64,000 bases of DNA from Acanthamoeba castellanii str. Neff (GCF_000313135.1 NW_004457592.1:295171-359170); one strand, 5' to 3'; counted from the first letter of the stretch, positions 43,247-56,412 are shown. Numbers and translations: made by a program. Notes: generated by a model from the letters alone, not told the origin.

Positions 43247-45282
43247 TCACCGCTCATCGTTTCCTGTTGTGCGCAGCCAACCCCCACCGTCATCAGACTC
43301 ACGGCACACGGCACACGCATGGATGGTGCGTACGCCTTCGAGGAGAGGGTATTCGGCGAGGGCGTCGAGCACGGCGCATCCGCCGTCCCTCTCGAGCTGC
43401 CGCGTGGTGGCGTGGTCGAGGAAGGCGCCCGACCTCCGCTGGGCCAGCACGATCGTCGCCGCCGACGCCGTAATCGTGCCCCGGCTGCAGTGCGCCAGAT
43501 GGAACCTGCGCGCGCGCGTGCGGTGAGTTTGCATGAACGGCGCGTGCGGTGTGTGCGGCGGCGCGTGCGATGCGTACAGATGGAAGGTCTCCATTTCGAG
43601 GGAGGCCACGTCAGGATGAATCTCGAGCACCTCGTCGAGGAGGGTCTCGTTGTAGTCCTCGAAGTGCGTCGTCACACGACCTGTCCACCCATCCACCCAT
43701 TCATGAGCTCGTGCGTCGCGTGTGTCGCGTGTGTCGTGCGTGTCGTGTGCGGTGTGTCGAGAAACACACCTTGGCTGCTGTAGAAAGAGTCGCCGGTGAT
43801 GTTGAGTCCCCGGTGGATGATCTCGGGCCGCACCGACTTCTCGAGCTTGGCCGTAATCTGCGCCCGGGCGGCACACGTCAGTCGTGTGTTGTGTTGCACC
43901 ACCGCACACACGACACACGACACACGACACACGACACACGACACACGACACACGACACACGACACACGACACACGACACACGACACATCGAGGGAGACGG
44001 GGAGCGGGTACGAGTTCGGAAAGGGTGGCGTCGGCGGGGAAGATCGTGGAGAGGGCGTAGTAGTCGAGGGCCTTGCGCGCGCCCTCCTTCTGGGCGCTCT
44101 CCAGGAAGGCGTCGTACTTCCTCGTCGCGCAAATCGAACCCTAGAAATCGAGAATAAGAAAGAAATAAATAAGTAATTAAAAAAACGAATGCAGCGACCC
44201 TAATAATAATAATAAATTAATAATTGATAATAAATAATCAAAAATAAATACCTTGGAGGCGACGCAGATGGAGCCGATGGGGATGTCGGTCTGCGGGGTG
44301 CCGCACGTGCCAAAGCGAGCGATCACCATGGGACCCTCCACGATTGCCCTGCAGCGCCAGCCCGTGTGAGACGCTGCTAGGAACACGACACGCAGCGCAC
44401 ACGACGCACGACGCACGCAACCGCGTACCTGCACTCGCGCACAACAAAATCGATCATGGGAATGCCCATGCCCGTGGCGATGATCGTCATCGGAACCTGC
44501 AACAGCACAACGACCATCGCACACGCACACATGTAAGTCGTTGCAGCGGCACAAGAAAGAAATAGAGAGAACACACAAACAAAAATAGGAAATAGGAAAT
44601 GACAGATAATAACAGACCACACAGTAACATAAAGAAAGAAAGAATGTAGAGAGATATGAATAGTTATGAAAAAATAAGATAACATAAGATAACATAATTT
44701 AGTTAATATATTATTTTTACCCCCTTCCGGCGTCCGGTGTGGATGACGAAGCCGCGAGTGGAGGCACGCGTGAAGGTCTTGGACGGATCGTCGAAGAAGG
44801 TGGCCAGCAGCGCCGCACGCCCCGAGTCGCCCACGCTCAGGATCCTGTTCGCCACTGCAGTCACAACAAGACACGCACGGCACACACATGGCACACATGA
44901 CACACAGGCAGGGTGAACAACGGTTGTGGCAAGACACCAGACCGGCAGGAGATGGAGATGAGAAAGATTGTGTGCAATGGAGATGGGGGGGGGGCCATGT
45001 ATACCTTCGCCGGCCTTGACGCCCAAGTGGTAGACCCGACCCTCGGCATCCATGGGGAAGTTGGCATTCGACAAATCGCCCACCTACGTCGCAACGATCG
45101 AGTTTTTTAATAGTGAAAAGAGTTATTTTAAACAATGGACCGTAATTTGAAGGCATGAAACAAACAATAAATAAATCGATGAAATGGGCCGGCCAGGGTA
45201 CCTTCTTGGGATCGATGGAGGAGATGGGCTTGGGTGTCACTTGGATCTCCACTTCCTTCTTCTCTTCGCCCTGAGTCTGCAT
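43247..45282 (-). CDS. Nucleoside phosphorylase, uridine phosphorylase-like
   Basis: Nine exons: 45282-45202, 45083-45005, 44854-44721, 44496-44429, 44348-44252, 44140-44012, 43857-43770, 43680-43578, 43505-43247; 345 residues. The family cleaves nucleosides with phosphate to base and (deoxy)ribose-1-phosphate. Motifs: VGDSGRAALLA (phosphate loop), TIIATGMGIPMIDFVVRE, VIARFGTCGTPQTDIPIGS (the Arg and the GTxG turn of the active site), NITGDSFYSSQG, and VASLEMETFHL with the EME ribose-binding motif. GDSFY-x-GQ-like sequence points to the uridine rather than purine branch. The C-terminal end is uncertain: a possible donor GTACGC follows LLEG, and reading on gives a Cys/Gly-rich tail of poor quality before the stop. 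The neighbouring gene is a deoxynucleoside kinase, another salvage enzyme. Confidence 0.87.
43905..43987. repeat. (CACACGA)n heptamer array in nucleoside phosphorylase intron
   Basis: About eleven copies of a 7-nt unit, perfectly spaced, in the intron between phosphorylase exons 6 and 7. Confidence 0.95.
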
Positions 45283-45575
45283 GGTTGGTTGGTGTGGATG
45301 ATCGCGTTACGCGTTGCTCTTCTTCTGCCGGCGAAACAAAAAATAAACAGATAATTATTGGTGGCAAATGTTATCATTTTTTATTATATTTTGTATTTTT
45401 TTCGCCGATAACGAAACAGCCAACGAACGTTTGTTTTGTGGTTGATCCCACCCAATCGCGCAACAGCTTCATGCAGGCGTCGGGGGTGGACACAACGACG
45501 GTGGTGATGGTGAGGGCGATGGTGATGACGAGGCTGACGATGATGACGATCCCACGATGGGTGCTGGTGAGGTTG

Positions 45576-47114
45576 CTACTGCTTGGCGTCTTCCTGCGGC
45601 TCAGCCTTAGTGTCCTTGCGCACGACGCCCTTGTACCCCTCCTTCCAGTGCATCTCGCGGATGTTCTGCATCGAGAGATACTCCCGCTTGATGACTTCCG
45701 CGATTTCCTGATGGGGGCGTGAGTGAAGTGTGTGCCGTGCGTGTCGTGCGTGGTGAGTCATGACGCTCTCACCGCCCGCTCACTGACGACGTGGCACTAT
45801 CATTGAGAGGAGAGAGCGAGAGAGAAAGAGAGAGAGAGAGAGTATGTGTGTACCTCTGCATCACGGAACTCGCTCCAGTTGACCTTGATGACGGGAATCA
45901 CTCGGCTGATATCAGCGATGAAGATCTCGTAGGCGTTGTACAGGTTTTGCAGGTATTCGAGAGGGATCGTTTTCTCGCACTCTCGGGCACTGCGTGGAGT
46001 TCAAAGGGGAGCGAAAAGCAAATGTGAGTTCAACAGCTGGACGGAGAAGAGCGTGTTGGTGTTTGGTGTGAAAGTACGAACCGTCGCTTGATCCGCTCGA
46101 TGCTCTCCTCAGGAGTGACGTCCAGGTGGATGATCACGTTGGGCTTTTTCTGTTGTATGACGTGTGGCACGGTCGACTAAGCATGTTGATTCTCACAAGG
46201 TCGCTTGTGCGGTGCATTAGCGAACACGGTACCATGAAGTTGGACATGTTGGCAAACAGGTCGAGGTAGGTGCGGTAGTCGCGCTCCTCCATGAGCTCGC
46301 TGTCGCGAAGCATCTTGGCTGCGGTGTCGTGAGGTGAGAGTGAGTGCGCGACGCGAGTGTCAAGTGTGGTTTACACAGCGCTCACAAGACAGAGGTCGTC
46401 AAGTACCGAACACGCCGTCCTCGTATATCGTTCGGTCTTGGATGCCGCCCTTCCCCGACCAGATGATCTGCTGTTGCTACTCGGCCACAGGACAATAAAG
46501 GCGTGAGCACAGCAACTACGACATAGGTGGTAACACATAATGCTCCACAGGCCTATCGCTCATCACAGCACGAACTGGTACCTGGCGGAAGCGGTTGTTG
46601 AGCAAGTAGATCTGCAGAGGGAAGCTGTACTTCTTGGGCTCTGTACAGGGTGAAGCGCAGAGCAAGGTCAGCGACAAGCAAAATGGCCTGGTCGGCACGC
46701 CTGCGGCTAGCGTACCTTGGTAGAAGTCGGCCAAGTACGAGTTGTCGATCACCGGCTCAAAGTAGACGGGCAGATCTGAGATGCGCAGCAGAGTGAGCCT
46801 GGCAAAGAGAACGTGTTTCGCCATCTGAATGAAAGAGGCGTACCCAGTACTTTGCCTAGAGCTGCAGACAGAGTACTTTTGCCAGCACCAATCTGTTCGA
46901 TGTGGATCATTTTAAAACAAAATGCGTTCTTGAAAGATGCAATCGTGCAAGACGTACCAGGCCGCTGATGCCAATGTGAAGATTCTCAAGGCACAACGTC
47001 TCATCTGGTCTCGTGTAGCTCGATTGTGCGTTCATCTGTGAAGACTTCGAGGAATTCAGCCTCACATGATCAGGCGAGGCACGATTAGCACACAAGGAAT
47101 GCACGAACCTCCAT
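45576..47114 (-). CDS. Deoxynucleoside kinase (deoxyadenosine kinase-like)
   Basis: Ten exons: 47114-47109, 47035-46958, 46892-46844, 46775-46716, 46640-46582, 46476-46407, 46318-46233, 46149-46082, 45989-45854, 45707-45576; 247 residues. The enzyme phosphorylates deoxynucleosides at the 5' position for dNTP salvage. Motifs: HIGISGLIGAGKSTLSAALG (P-loop, split between exons), LPVYFEPVIDN (base-binding Glu region), FPLQIYLLNNRFRQ, QDRTIYEDGVFA (the DRS/T motif with the catalytic Glu nearby), NVIIHLDVTPEESIERIKRR (lid) and ECEKTIPLEYLQNLYNAYE. Length and lid fit the dGK/dAK branch. The first coding exon is only six bases (Met-Glu) if that ATG is used; otherwise the next exon starts with its own Met. 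The intergenic space to the divergent gene at 47483 is 368 nt. Confidence 0.9.
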
Positions 47115-47482
47115 GGATATGATTGTGTTGGTGCCTATGTCTCCTCCTGTCTCAATCTGGTTGTTGTCGATGCTCGCGCTACACGCCAATCAGATCCGCG
47201 CCCAACGCCCGAGCCAGCGCGTGCTTACGTCAGCAGACAGAACCGTTTTTTGCGGCATTATTTTTTGGCGCTTTTTGAGAACCGTACCGGTCGCTAGCAG
47301 CGGCTAGTAACGAACACTCATGGGCGGCGCGGGAGAGGCCCTCTGCGCATGTTGAGGGCGCCTTCACTAGGTCTTTCTCCACCAACTTGCGTCGTCGTAT
47401 CCACCTCGCCAGCTCGCGTGCTGCAGCAACCTTTCACGGTGCTCGAGATCTCGACAGAGAACGCCACACAAAACATCTGAGG
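47115..47482. other. Divergent promoter between kinase and KEN-box gene
   Basis: No exon with a start codon. A reading stretch upstream of 47114 in the kinase frame is closed by a stop and has no ATG. The block includes ACGTCAGCAG (about 47225-47234). Both flanking genes start away from it. Confidence 0.4.
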
Positions 47483-48409
47483 ATGGACGACGAATCGAAC
47501 GCCAGTAGTAGCGGGAAGATGCGGATTGACGCCCTGGTCTCTGCCCAATCGATCAGCCCCACCGCGCCCAAGTCGGCGTCGTGGCTGGCGACCAACGGCG
47601 GCAACGGCGAGCAGCACCAGATTCGTTCTCTGCACATGCTGCTCATCGAGGCGAAGCGGGCCGCGCTCGAGGACGCCTTCATCGAGAAGCGCAAGGAGCA
47701 GAAGGTGCGAGCTACGACCGGTCCCCTGGACCAGCCTCAGCTGCGGCCAGCGCTCGCCACCATCTCTTCCCTACCGAACCCCATTCCCATTCCACCATCA
47801 TCTCCATCTTCTACGAAGACGACTTCGTCGACGTCGGGCGTTCTCAACAAAAGGATCTTTTCGCGAGGGCTCCACATCGGTGCGGCGTCATCATCTGTCG
47901 AGAACCTGAGCTTCAGCGTGCTCAATCGAACGAACAGTCCGGCCTCCAAGACTCTGCGACTACCACTCTCCGCCACCGCCGCCGAGGCCTCCAAGGAGAA
48001 CATCGACGTTAACCGACCTGCAGACGTCGAGATGAAGAAGATCACGTCGACGCCCCCATCCTCTACTCTTCAGCAGCAGCCACAACCGAAGCTTCTCAAG
48101 CTCACCCTCGGCGCAGGGCTCCCCCAGCAACGACGACCACTCTCCAACCTCCCCACGCTCACTCGAACACACTCCTTCCCGCCGGCCACCTCGTCTCCTT
48201 CGACGCCGTCCCGGTCGACGACACTCAACGTGAGGAAGAGGAGCCTCGAGGCTTCGCCATCTACAGCCGCATCGGCGCGCATTCTCGTCCAATCGCTGCC
48301 CAACGTGAAGATTCACGTGCAGAAGAAGATCAAGCTCATGCCGCGGCCCGCCGGTCAAGTCCAGGCCCGACCCGAGGGCGTGAAGAACGTGCTCGTTTAC
48401 CACTTCTGA
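47483..48409 (+). CDS. Unknown Ser/Thr/Pro-rich protein with KEN motif
   Basis: Single exon, 308 residues, start chosen as the first ATG in frame. Residues 40-70 are the only clearly ordered part (IRSLHMLLIEAKRAALEDAFIEKRKEQ, probably one helix). The rest is Ser/Pro/Thr-rich with many basic SP/TP sites. Short motifs resemble APC/C degrons: SKENIDVN (KEN box) and RRPLSNL (D-box-like RxxL). The C terminus is basic (KIHVQKKIKLMPRP). A role in the cell cycle is only a suggestion from these short motifs, which also occur by chance in disordered proteins. I do not recognise a family. Confidence 0.6.
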   Translation: MDDESNASSSGKMRIDALVSAQSISPTAPKSASWLATNGGNGEQHQIRSLHMLLIEAKRAALEDAFIEKRKEQKVRATTGPLDQPQLRPALATISSLPNPIPIPPSSPSSTKTTSSTSGVLNKRIFSRGLHIGAASSSVENLSFSVLNRTNSPASKTLRLPLSATAAEASKENIDVNRPADVEMKKITSTPPSSTLQQQPQPKLLKLTLGAGLPQQRRPLSNLPTLTRTHSFPPATSSPSTPSRSTTLNVRKRSLEASPSTAASARILVQSLPNVKIHVQKKIKLMPRPAGQVQARPEGVKNVLVYHF

Positions 48410-48771
48410 GTGGAGATGGAGGGCGATCCCGAGATGGCGAGATCGAAAACGCGCGAAACGCGACGCGCGAAAACGCAACCACGAAACGCGTTTTGTTTTT
48501 GGCGGGAAAAGCGGAGGAGCAAGGAAGGAATGTGTACAATTGGAGGAATTTCCCCTTCTGTCCAATCCGGCAAATTCGGAGACGGATTAAAAATAATTCA
48601 CTTGAAAAAAAAACATTGCACCGGTGCCAATTGGCCCGAGCCGAGAAAGTACACAACTCCTCGCGTATGTTGCCCGCAGTGTCACTGTACCCAAGTCATC
48701 ACTACAGTCACTCTTAGACAGAGAGCTTGGGTGAGCAGATAGCTGGTGGCTATTTGAATTGGTCGGTTATT
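48410..48771. other. Intergenic region upstream of 5S gene
   Basis: Begins with repeated GCGAAA/CGCGAAA words (about 48440-48490; TTTCGCG-like), then AT-rich sequence. No exon supported. Confidence 0.4.
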
Positions 48772-48890
48772 GGATACGGCCATACTGCGCAGAAAGCACC
48801 GCTTCCCATCCGAACAGCGAAGTTAAGCTGCGCCAGGCGGTGTTAGTACTGGGGTGGGCGACCACCCGGGAATCCACCGTGCCGTATCCT
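48772..48890 (+). rRNA. 5S rRNA, copy 2
   Basis: 119 nt, apparently identical to the minus-strand copy at 31758. It keeps the terminal stem GGATACGGCC/GCCGTATCC and the internal A box/C box. A run of T at 48896-48900 is the Pol III terminator. It stands alone, not in a tandem array. Confidence 0.95.
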
Positions 48891-48962
48891 CCTCCTTTTT
48901 GCTGCTTGTCCGCCTCCCCTGTTCGCCTTCGCCTTCCCCTGCCGCAGCTAAAAAAGATGATG

Positions 48963-49034
48963 TCGCCCCACCCAGATTTGAACTGGGGTCCCAGGTACCA
49001 GAAACCTATATGCTGCCAACTACACCATGAGGCG
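48963..49034 (-). tRNA. tRNA-Gln (CUG)
   Basis: 72-nt cloverleaf on the minus strand: acceptor CGCCTCA/TGGGGCG, D arm GTGTAGTTGGCAGCAT, anticodon loop TTCTGGT (anticodon CTG), T arm CCAGTTCAAATCTGG. Its 3' end is about 75 nt from the 3' end of the 5S gene, so the two Pol III genes converge. Confidence 0.88.
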
Positions 49035-49144
49035 GGATTGTTTGCCAAATTCTCTCGTGGAAAAAGAAACACTCTGGCCTCGAACTCGGTCAAAGGAAAA
49101 AGAACAAGTTCGGTGCCATAAAGAACTGCAGCTCGCGCCCAACC

Positions 49145-50777
<1,633 letters not shown>

Positions 50778-50855
50778 TGAGGACGATCATAATTCCCTTT
50801 CATATGGAAATGCAGCGACGATTGCACAACCCCTTCATCGGTGATGACCCTGGTG

Positions 50856-50906
50856 CGCGTGACTGTGTCACCCTCCATCGCGGCCCTCAACTACGGCGAA
50901 CAGTAC
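50856..50906 (+). pseudogene. Cytochrome P450 exon remnant
   Basis: 51 nt match positions 53029-53079 of the P450 gene downstream with about 45 identities. Read in the P450 frame it gives VTVSPSIAALNYGEQY against VTVSPSIAALNYDEKY. The match ends at a GTAC splice donor in both. Nothing else of the P450 gene remains here, so it is a broken duplicate of one exon end. The rest of 50778-51112 shows no gene. Confidence 0.8.
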
Positions 50907-51112
50907 TCTCAGCCCTGATTGCGTGTACGTGCGTGCGTGCGCGCGTGTCGACCGGTACTTTTTTGTGTCCTTAATTGGGCGGAATATTTTGCATACTTCG
51001 GTGGGGCCGGCCAATGGGCGCTTTTGCAGTGCATTTCTGTTTTTCCTGCCGGCTCGCGACGAAGCTCACTATCAGACTCGCTTACTACAACAGCAACGCC
51101 TCAACAACAAAC

Positions 51113-53516
51113 ATGTCGGCAGGCGCGATGCTCGGCGTCTGGCTGGGCAACGGACTGGTGGTGCTCGGGGTGCTGCTTCTCGCCGTGCGCGTATACATCG
51201 CCCGCACGTTGGCCCGCATGCGCCATGTGCAGACCGGACAGCCCATCCCCGCGCCGGCGTTCTTCCCGCCCAATTATCTGGACCGCTTCCTGCCAGCCCG
51301 ACCCCAGAAGCCCGGCTCCTCGAATCCCATTCGTACGAGCACCAAACTTCACTATGTTATGTTCTAGATGATGGAACACTATAATACTGATGCACTACTA
51401 TTCGTGTTGTTGTCGTTCTGTCTTTATTCTGCGTTGACAATGCTCACCACCACGCTCACCATTCCTGGTGTTGATCGTTGCGCGTCTACATCACTTGCAG
51501 AAGATGCGCTGAGGGAGAGACGAGACTATGGGCCGACTTATGTCACTTGGAAGGGATGGACGCCGTTTGTGGTCGTCTGCGAGGCCGAAGGTAAGTGAAG
51601 AAGCCCAACTCTTGGCTGAAGGCAAGTGTGCTGTGATGTAAATGAATAGTTGCTTGCGCGGTGGTTTATTGACTGCGCTGGACAACAGACGCTCGCCGAG
51701 TGCTGAATGACAAGGGATTCGACAAGACAGGCGTGCCCAAGGGTTCTACCTTGTCCCGCGTGATGGGCTCCAGCCTGGTCACTGCGGACGGCGACAAATG
51801 GAAGGCCCAGCGAAGGTTCGTCTGGCAGAATTTGTTTTTGTACGAATGTTGTGCTACACAAAAACTAACATGTTATTTGTTGTAACATATCTATATTTAT
51901 CAAAATATAGGGCTATGGATCCGGCGTTCAAGTACAAGAAGATCCGTACCCTGGTGCCCATGTTTGCCAGCTGCACGCGCAAGCTCATCAACAGATGGGG
52001 CCAGCAGCTCGATCAGCCAATCCCTGTGGAGGACGGCATCACGAAGCTTACCCTGGATGCCATCGGTTCGGCCTCTTCTCTCCTCTTTTTTCCTTTCATT
52101 GCTCGCCGACTCACACGCACAGCACGACACGCGACACACGACACGCACGACACACAACCGCACGCACACTACACGCACGACTCAAAAAACAAAAAATAGG
52201 TATGGGCGCGTTCGGTTACGACTTTGGGGCGGTGGACGGGTCCATGGAGCTGAGCAAGAATCTGAAGCACTACTACCGAATTCTCGGGGACGTGTTCCGC
52301 CCCTCCGCCGACAGGAAGGCGGTGGAGCAATCGATCCAGGAATTCCAGGCATTCCTGCAACACGTCATCACCACCCACAGGTTCACACCCACCCACCTCA
52401 CCTCGCCTCTTCACTGAATCTTCATCATGAACATGATGATGATGATGACCTATATGTCTCTTCTCATATCTCTGCAGAGCGGGCGGTTGTAGTGATGAGA
52501 GGAATCCTGATCTGCTCGACCACATCATCGCGATGGGCGAAGACGGCCAACTCACCGACAAAGAGGTACGACTACAAGTGTAGGTTCATCATCATCGCAA
52601 TCATCATTGACGTTGGCCAACACAACAGATCAGCCACAATCTGTTCCTCTTTTTCCTGGCCGGCCATGACACCTCATCGAGCGCTTTGACCGCTGCGCTC
52701 TACTTTTTTGCCGAACACCCGGGCATGCAAGAAAAGGCCTTCCAGGAGGTTCAGTCCGTGCTTGGAGGCCGAGACGACTTCGATTTTGCCCAACTCTCGA
52801 AGGTATGTGCATGTGTGCATGTGTGCGTGCGTGCGTGCGTGCGTGTGTGTGCGTGTGCGGTGCGAGTCACTAACATCCAACGTGTTCGGCATTACGCAGT
52901 TGGAGTACCTGGCGATGTTCCTGAAGGAAACGCTTCGCGTGCGGCCGCCCGTGAGCCAGACCGGCGCGGCAGGGCGCACGGTCACCGCCGACGCGGGAGT
53001 GGTGCTGGGCGGCTATGTCATACCCAAGGGCGTGACCGTGTCGCCCTCCATCGCGGCTCTCAACTACGACGAAAAGTACGCTGGTTTGGATGCATCTGAG
53101 TTGAGGAATGCGAGACTCATCTCCGAATGATGCGTGTGGAATGCAATCTTTCATATCAGCCAATGGCCGGATCCCTACACCTTCAAGCCTGAGCGATTCG
53201 CCGACAAGCAGACGGCCAAGAGGGACATTTGGAGTTTCTCCACCGGCCCAAGAGTGTGGTACATAGCAAACTCTTCCATATTCACATTCCGAGTATATTC
53301 AAACTGATAGCTTATTGTTATGTGACGAGTAGTGTGGGCAAGAAGTTCGCGATGACGGAGATGCTGACAGTCCTGGCCATGCTCCTGCAGCAGTTCGAAT
53401 TCGAGCTGGTGAGTCCCGACTACGAGTGGAAGTTCCGCCCGCTGGGGATCACCCTGCGCCCGCTCGATGGGTTGCCTCTGCGTCTGGAGCGCCGCCGGCC
53501 TCTGAGGAATTGCTGA
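51113..53516 (+). CDS. Cytochrome P450
   Basis: Ten exons: 51113-51332, 51501-51590, 51689-51815, 51911-52065, 52200-52380, 52478-52565, 52629-52802, 52900-53075, 53160-53258, 53333-53516; 497 residues, full length. The N-terminal membrane anchor (VWLGNGLVVLGVLLLAVRVYIA) places it on the ER. I-helix AGHDTSS (about 298-304), K-helix KETLR (about 354-358), PERF, and the heme loop FSTGPRVCVGKKFA with Cys near 437 as thiolate ligand are all intact. Residues DRWKAQRR-like (GDKWKAQRR) mark the C helix. It is probably a microsomal monooxygenase of sterols, fatty acids or xenobiotics; substrate unknown. A remnant of one exon lies upstream, so the locus once held at least two copies. Confidence 0.95.
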
Positions 53517-53911
53517 ACAGACCAGCCCCTGTCACATTGCCGACGTCAACTTTTTCGAATGCAATGTAACCAACCAGCAATAAACGCTTCAAGTTTTCCA
53601 CAACCTGATGTGCAATCACAATCACCACCGCACGCACACTCACGACAGCACAATCGCACACGCTCACAATCAACTCAATGACCAACTCGCGTGCCACCTG
53701 GCTTTCAGACAGGGGTAGGAAAGCTACACAGCTTCCTCCACCCTCAACCTTCTCCTTCTTCTTCTGGGCTCTTGGCTTCCTTAAAAACGTACGCCAATAG
53801 GAAGCATCCGCGTTGGTTATTTCAAGAATTCCGACTACTTTGGCCCAATCACCTTCGAGCCGGCCGAAACACAAAAGCTGGCGAAACAAACCTAAACCCA
53901 CACAAGTTTCC
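53517..53911. other. Intergenic region between P450 and MFS genes
   Basis: AATAAA at about 53579 is the probable P450 poly(A) signal, followed by CA-rich sequence and the MFS promoter. No exon supported. Confidence 0.5.
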
Positions 53912-56043
53912 ATGGCGCAGTACATCAACGACGTCCCTCCCTACTCGAGCGACGATGACGAAAGAGAGGAAGACCAGAGGGAGGAGCTGCTCGACGGGCA
54001 GCGACACAGGCACAAGCACAGATCCTACGATGACGACCCTTTCCTTCTGGCAGACCCCGAGGTGGTGGAGAAGAAGAAGGGCTTCGACTTCAAAGTGTTG
54101 CTGTTCCCTTGCACTCGAGAGGCGTGGCGGAAGCCCAACATGCTGCACATCTTTATCTCCTTCTACCTCTACATGCTGTCCATGGCATTCTCTCAGGCCA
54201 TCACACCCCTGGTACTGCTCTCTATCTTCATTTTGTTGTTTTTTAACAAATGTACAAAATATAATCACTAAGTAGTTTTATCGCAATTATCTGTTAATTT
54301 GTTCTTGCTGACTTGCTTGGGTCAAGGTGATGATCGACATGTGCGGCGGAGACGTAGGCGAGGCCTCAAAATATCAGGGCTACTTGTCGGCCACCAACGC
54401 CGCCGCCACGCTCTTTACCGCGGCCACGCTGGGCCTCATCGCCGACCGATGGGGCCGCAGGACATGCCTCTTCATCTCCCTCGTACTCTCTTCATCTTCT
54501 TCATTGATAGATCACACATCTCTCATCTCTCATCTCTCATCTCTCATCACCTTCTGCAGGCGGGCTTCGCGGTTGACATGAGCGGGATGGCAGCGGCAGC
54601 GCTGTACGGGTGGAGTGTGTGGCCGCTGTTCTTCACGCGGGCAGTGGGCGGGGCCAGCTCCGGATTCTACACGGCGGGCTATGCCTACATCGCCGACATC
54701 AGCAGCATGGACAACCGTTCGCAGAACTTTGGCGCCTTCGGCCTGGCCATGGGGCTCGCCTTCATGATAGGTCCCATCATCGCCGGATTGCTGGGCCAGG
54801 TACATGCGGGCTATGTGTGTGTGTACATTGGAATGTGTGTCATGCACTTGAAACTGATACCAGAGATGTGCATACATACCTCTATCCCTCTGTATAGATC
54901 CATCTTGCGATCCCGTTGGTGGCAACAGTGGGGTTCACGGTGGTCAACATCCTGTTCGTGCAATTCGGCATGGTCGAATCCAAGAGCGCGGAGCGGAAGC
55001 CGTGGCAGTGGGGCCGCCTCAATCCGTTCCGCGCGTTCGCCATGCTCCTCGACAATTACTACGCTCTCTCCATCGGTACAACACACACACACACACACAC
55101 ACACACCATCTCACATTCTAATTGCTCCTCTCTGGTGCAGCGTTGACCTACTTGGTGGGGTTCCTTGCCGAGGAAGGCGTATTTGCCATCTCGGTCCTCT
55201 TCATCAAGGACAGATTCGACTGGGACTCGCTCGATCTGGGCATCATCACGTCCTTCTTCGGCCTCACCTACTGCCTCTCCCAGGTGCCCCAATTCGTCAA
55301 TTCCCTGTGTGCGCACACAGCACATCCCGCCCTTACCATGGTCATTCCAATGTCGTTCAGGGCGTGCTGCTCCGCTTTGTTTTGCCGCGGCTCGGTGATC
55401 GCAAGTCACTCCTGCTGGCCATGTTCACCGACGCTGTACGTCCTCCTTGACACAAGAAACTGTTGTTTCAAAACCTTCCAAACACGACTATGTGGTTTAC
55501 ATTGACTCCATAATGACACTATTTTATTTGCAGATAAGCACGTGGCCGTACGCGGTGATACCCAGCGGGGGCTACATCTATCCGCTCATGCTGCTCCGGA
55601 CGGTGGCGTTGATGGCGATGCCCATCAGCAAGGGCATCATCTCCAAGCAATATGGGCCCGAGAAGCAGGGCGAGCTGATGGGCGTCGTGTCCGGTCTCAA
55701 GACCATCACCGGCTTCGCCGGGCCGCTCATGTACAACTCCCTGTTCTCACACTTCTCTTCCGAATACGACGACCCCGGTACGTTTCTCTTTTCTTATGTG
55801 TGTTGTGCTCCATGTTGAGTGCATATGCTTATATGTCGGGATGGGCATAATTTTAAACATGTTGATGCAGGGTTGGTGTACTACGTGGTGACTGCCAACT
55901 CGATGGTGGCGTTTGTGGCCTGCTGCTGTGTCTTCGTCATCTTCCCCGAACACAAGACCGGCTACAAGCCGCTCCCCTCAGAAGCCGAGGACATCAACGG
56001 AACGACACTGGAGACAACCGACCAGCTCCGACCTGGCCCTTGA
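53912..56043 (+). CDS. Major facilitator superfamily transporter
   Basis: Eight exons: 53912-54211, 54327-54482, 54560-54799, 54898-55075, 55141-55283, 55361-55435, 55534-55777, 55871-56043; 502 residues. A hydrophilic Asp/Glu/His N terminus of about 85 residues precedes twelve predicted helices. The MFS signature between helices 2 and 3 is visible (LGLIADRWGRRTCLF), and the helix 4-5 region (FTRAVGGASSGFYTAGYAYIADISS) resembles the TetA/HIAT1 (MFSD10/14) group, as does FGLAMGLAFMIGPIIAGLLG (motif C, typical of antiporters). The C-terminal half has a second partial signature (FVLPRLGDRKSLLL). Drug/H+ antiporter or lysosomal exporter roles are possible; the substrate cannot be told. Confidence 0.88.
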
Positions 56044-56412
56044 CTTGCACCTCACTTGCTTGAATGTGTACACCAAACATACAAAAGTGAGATCTTCTGT
56101 GTCCTGGGGACCCACTGCATTTTCAAGCGCTGCGGAGTTATTGGCTGGTGGGAACTAGTTCACCTGACTCTTGGCCGAATCATCTTTGCGTGGAGAGCTC
56201 CTCGCTGAGCGTGAACAGTCGTCCTTTGAATTTTCGCCCAATAAAACAGCTGGCAGGATATCTTGGGGTGGGATCCCCCTACAAGAAGATGCCCACCACC
56301 AGGTCATTCACACTAACTAAAAACTAACAACACTTAACCAAAGGGTTTGTAGTGGAAACAGTGTGTATTGCCAAATTGCTTATGATGTTGTTCTTCATTC
56401 CCTCCACTGCAG
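56044..56412. other. Unresolved 5' region of the peroxiredoxin gene
   Basis: Should contain the promoter and first exon of the peroxiredoxin. An open stretch in phase (to GCCCACCACCAG at about 56302) has no ATG, and the available ATGs give the wrong phase. The start of that gene is therefore left open. Confidence 0.4.

Noticed and set aside
43905..43987. Regular short repeats resembling a CRISPR array
   Set aside because: The units are 7 nt with no spacers, lie inside a spliced intron, and the DNA is eukaryotic.
47387..47482. N-terminal extension of the KEN-box gene frame
   Set aside because: The frame is open but has no ATG; translation more likely starts at 47483.
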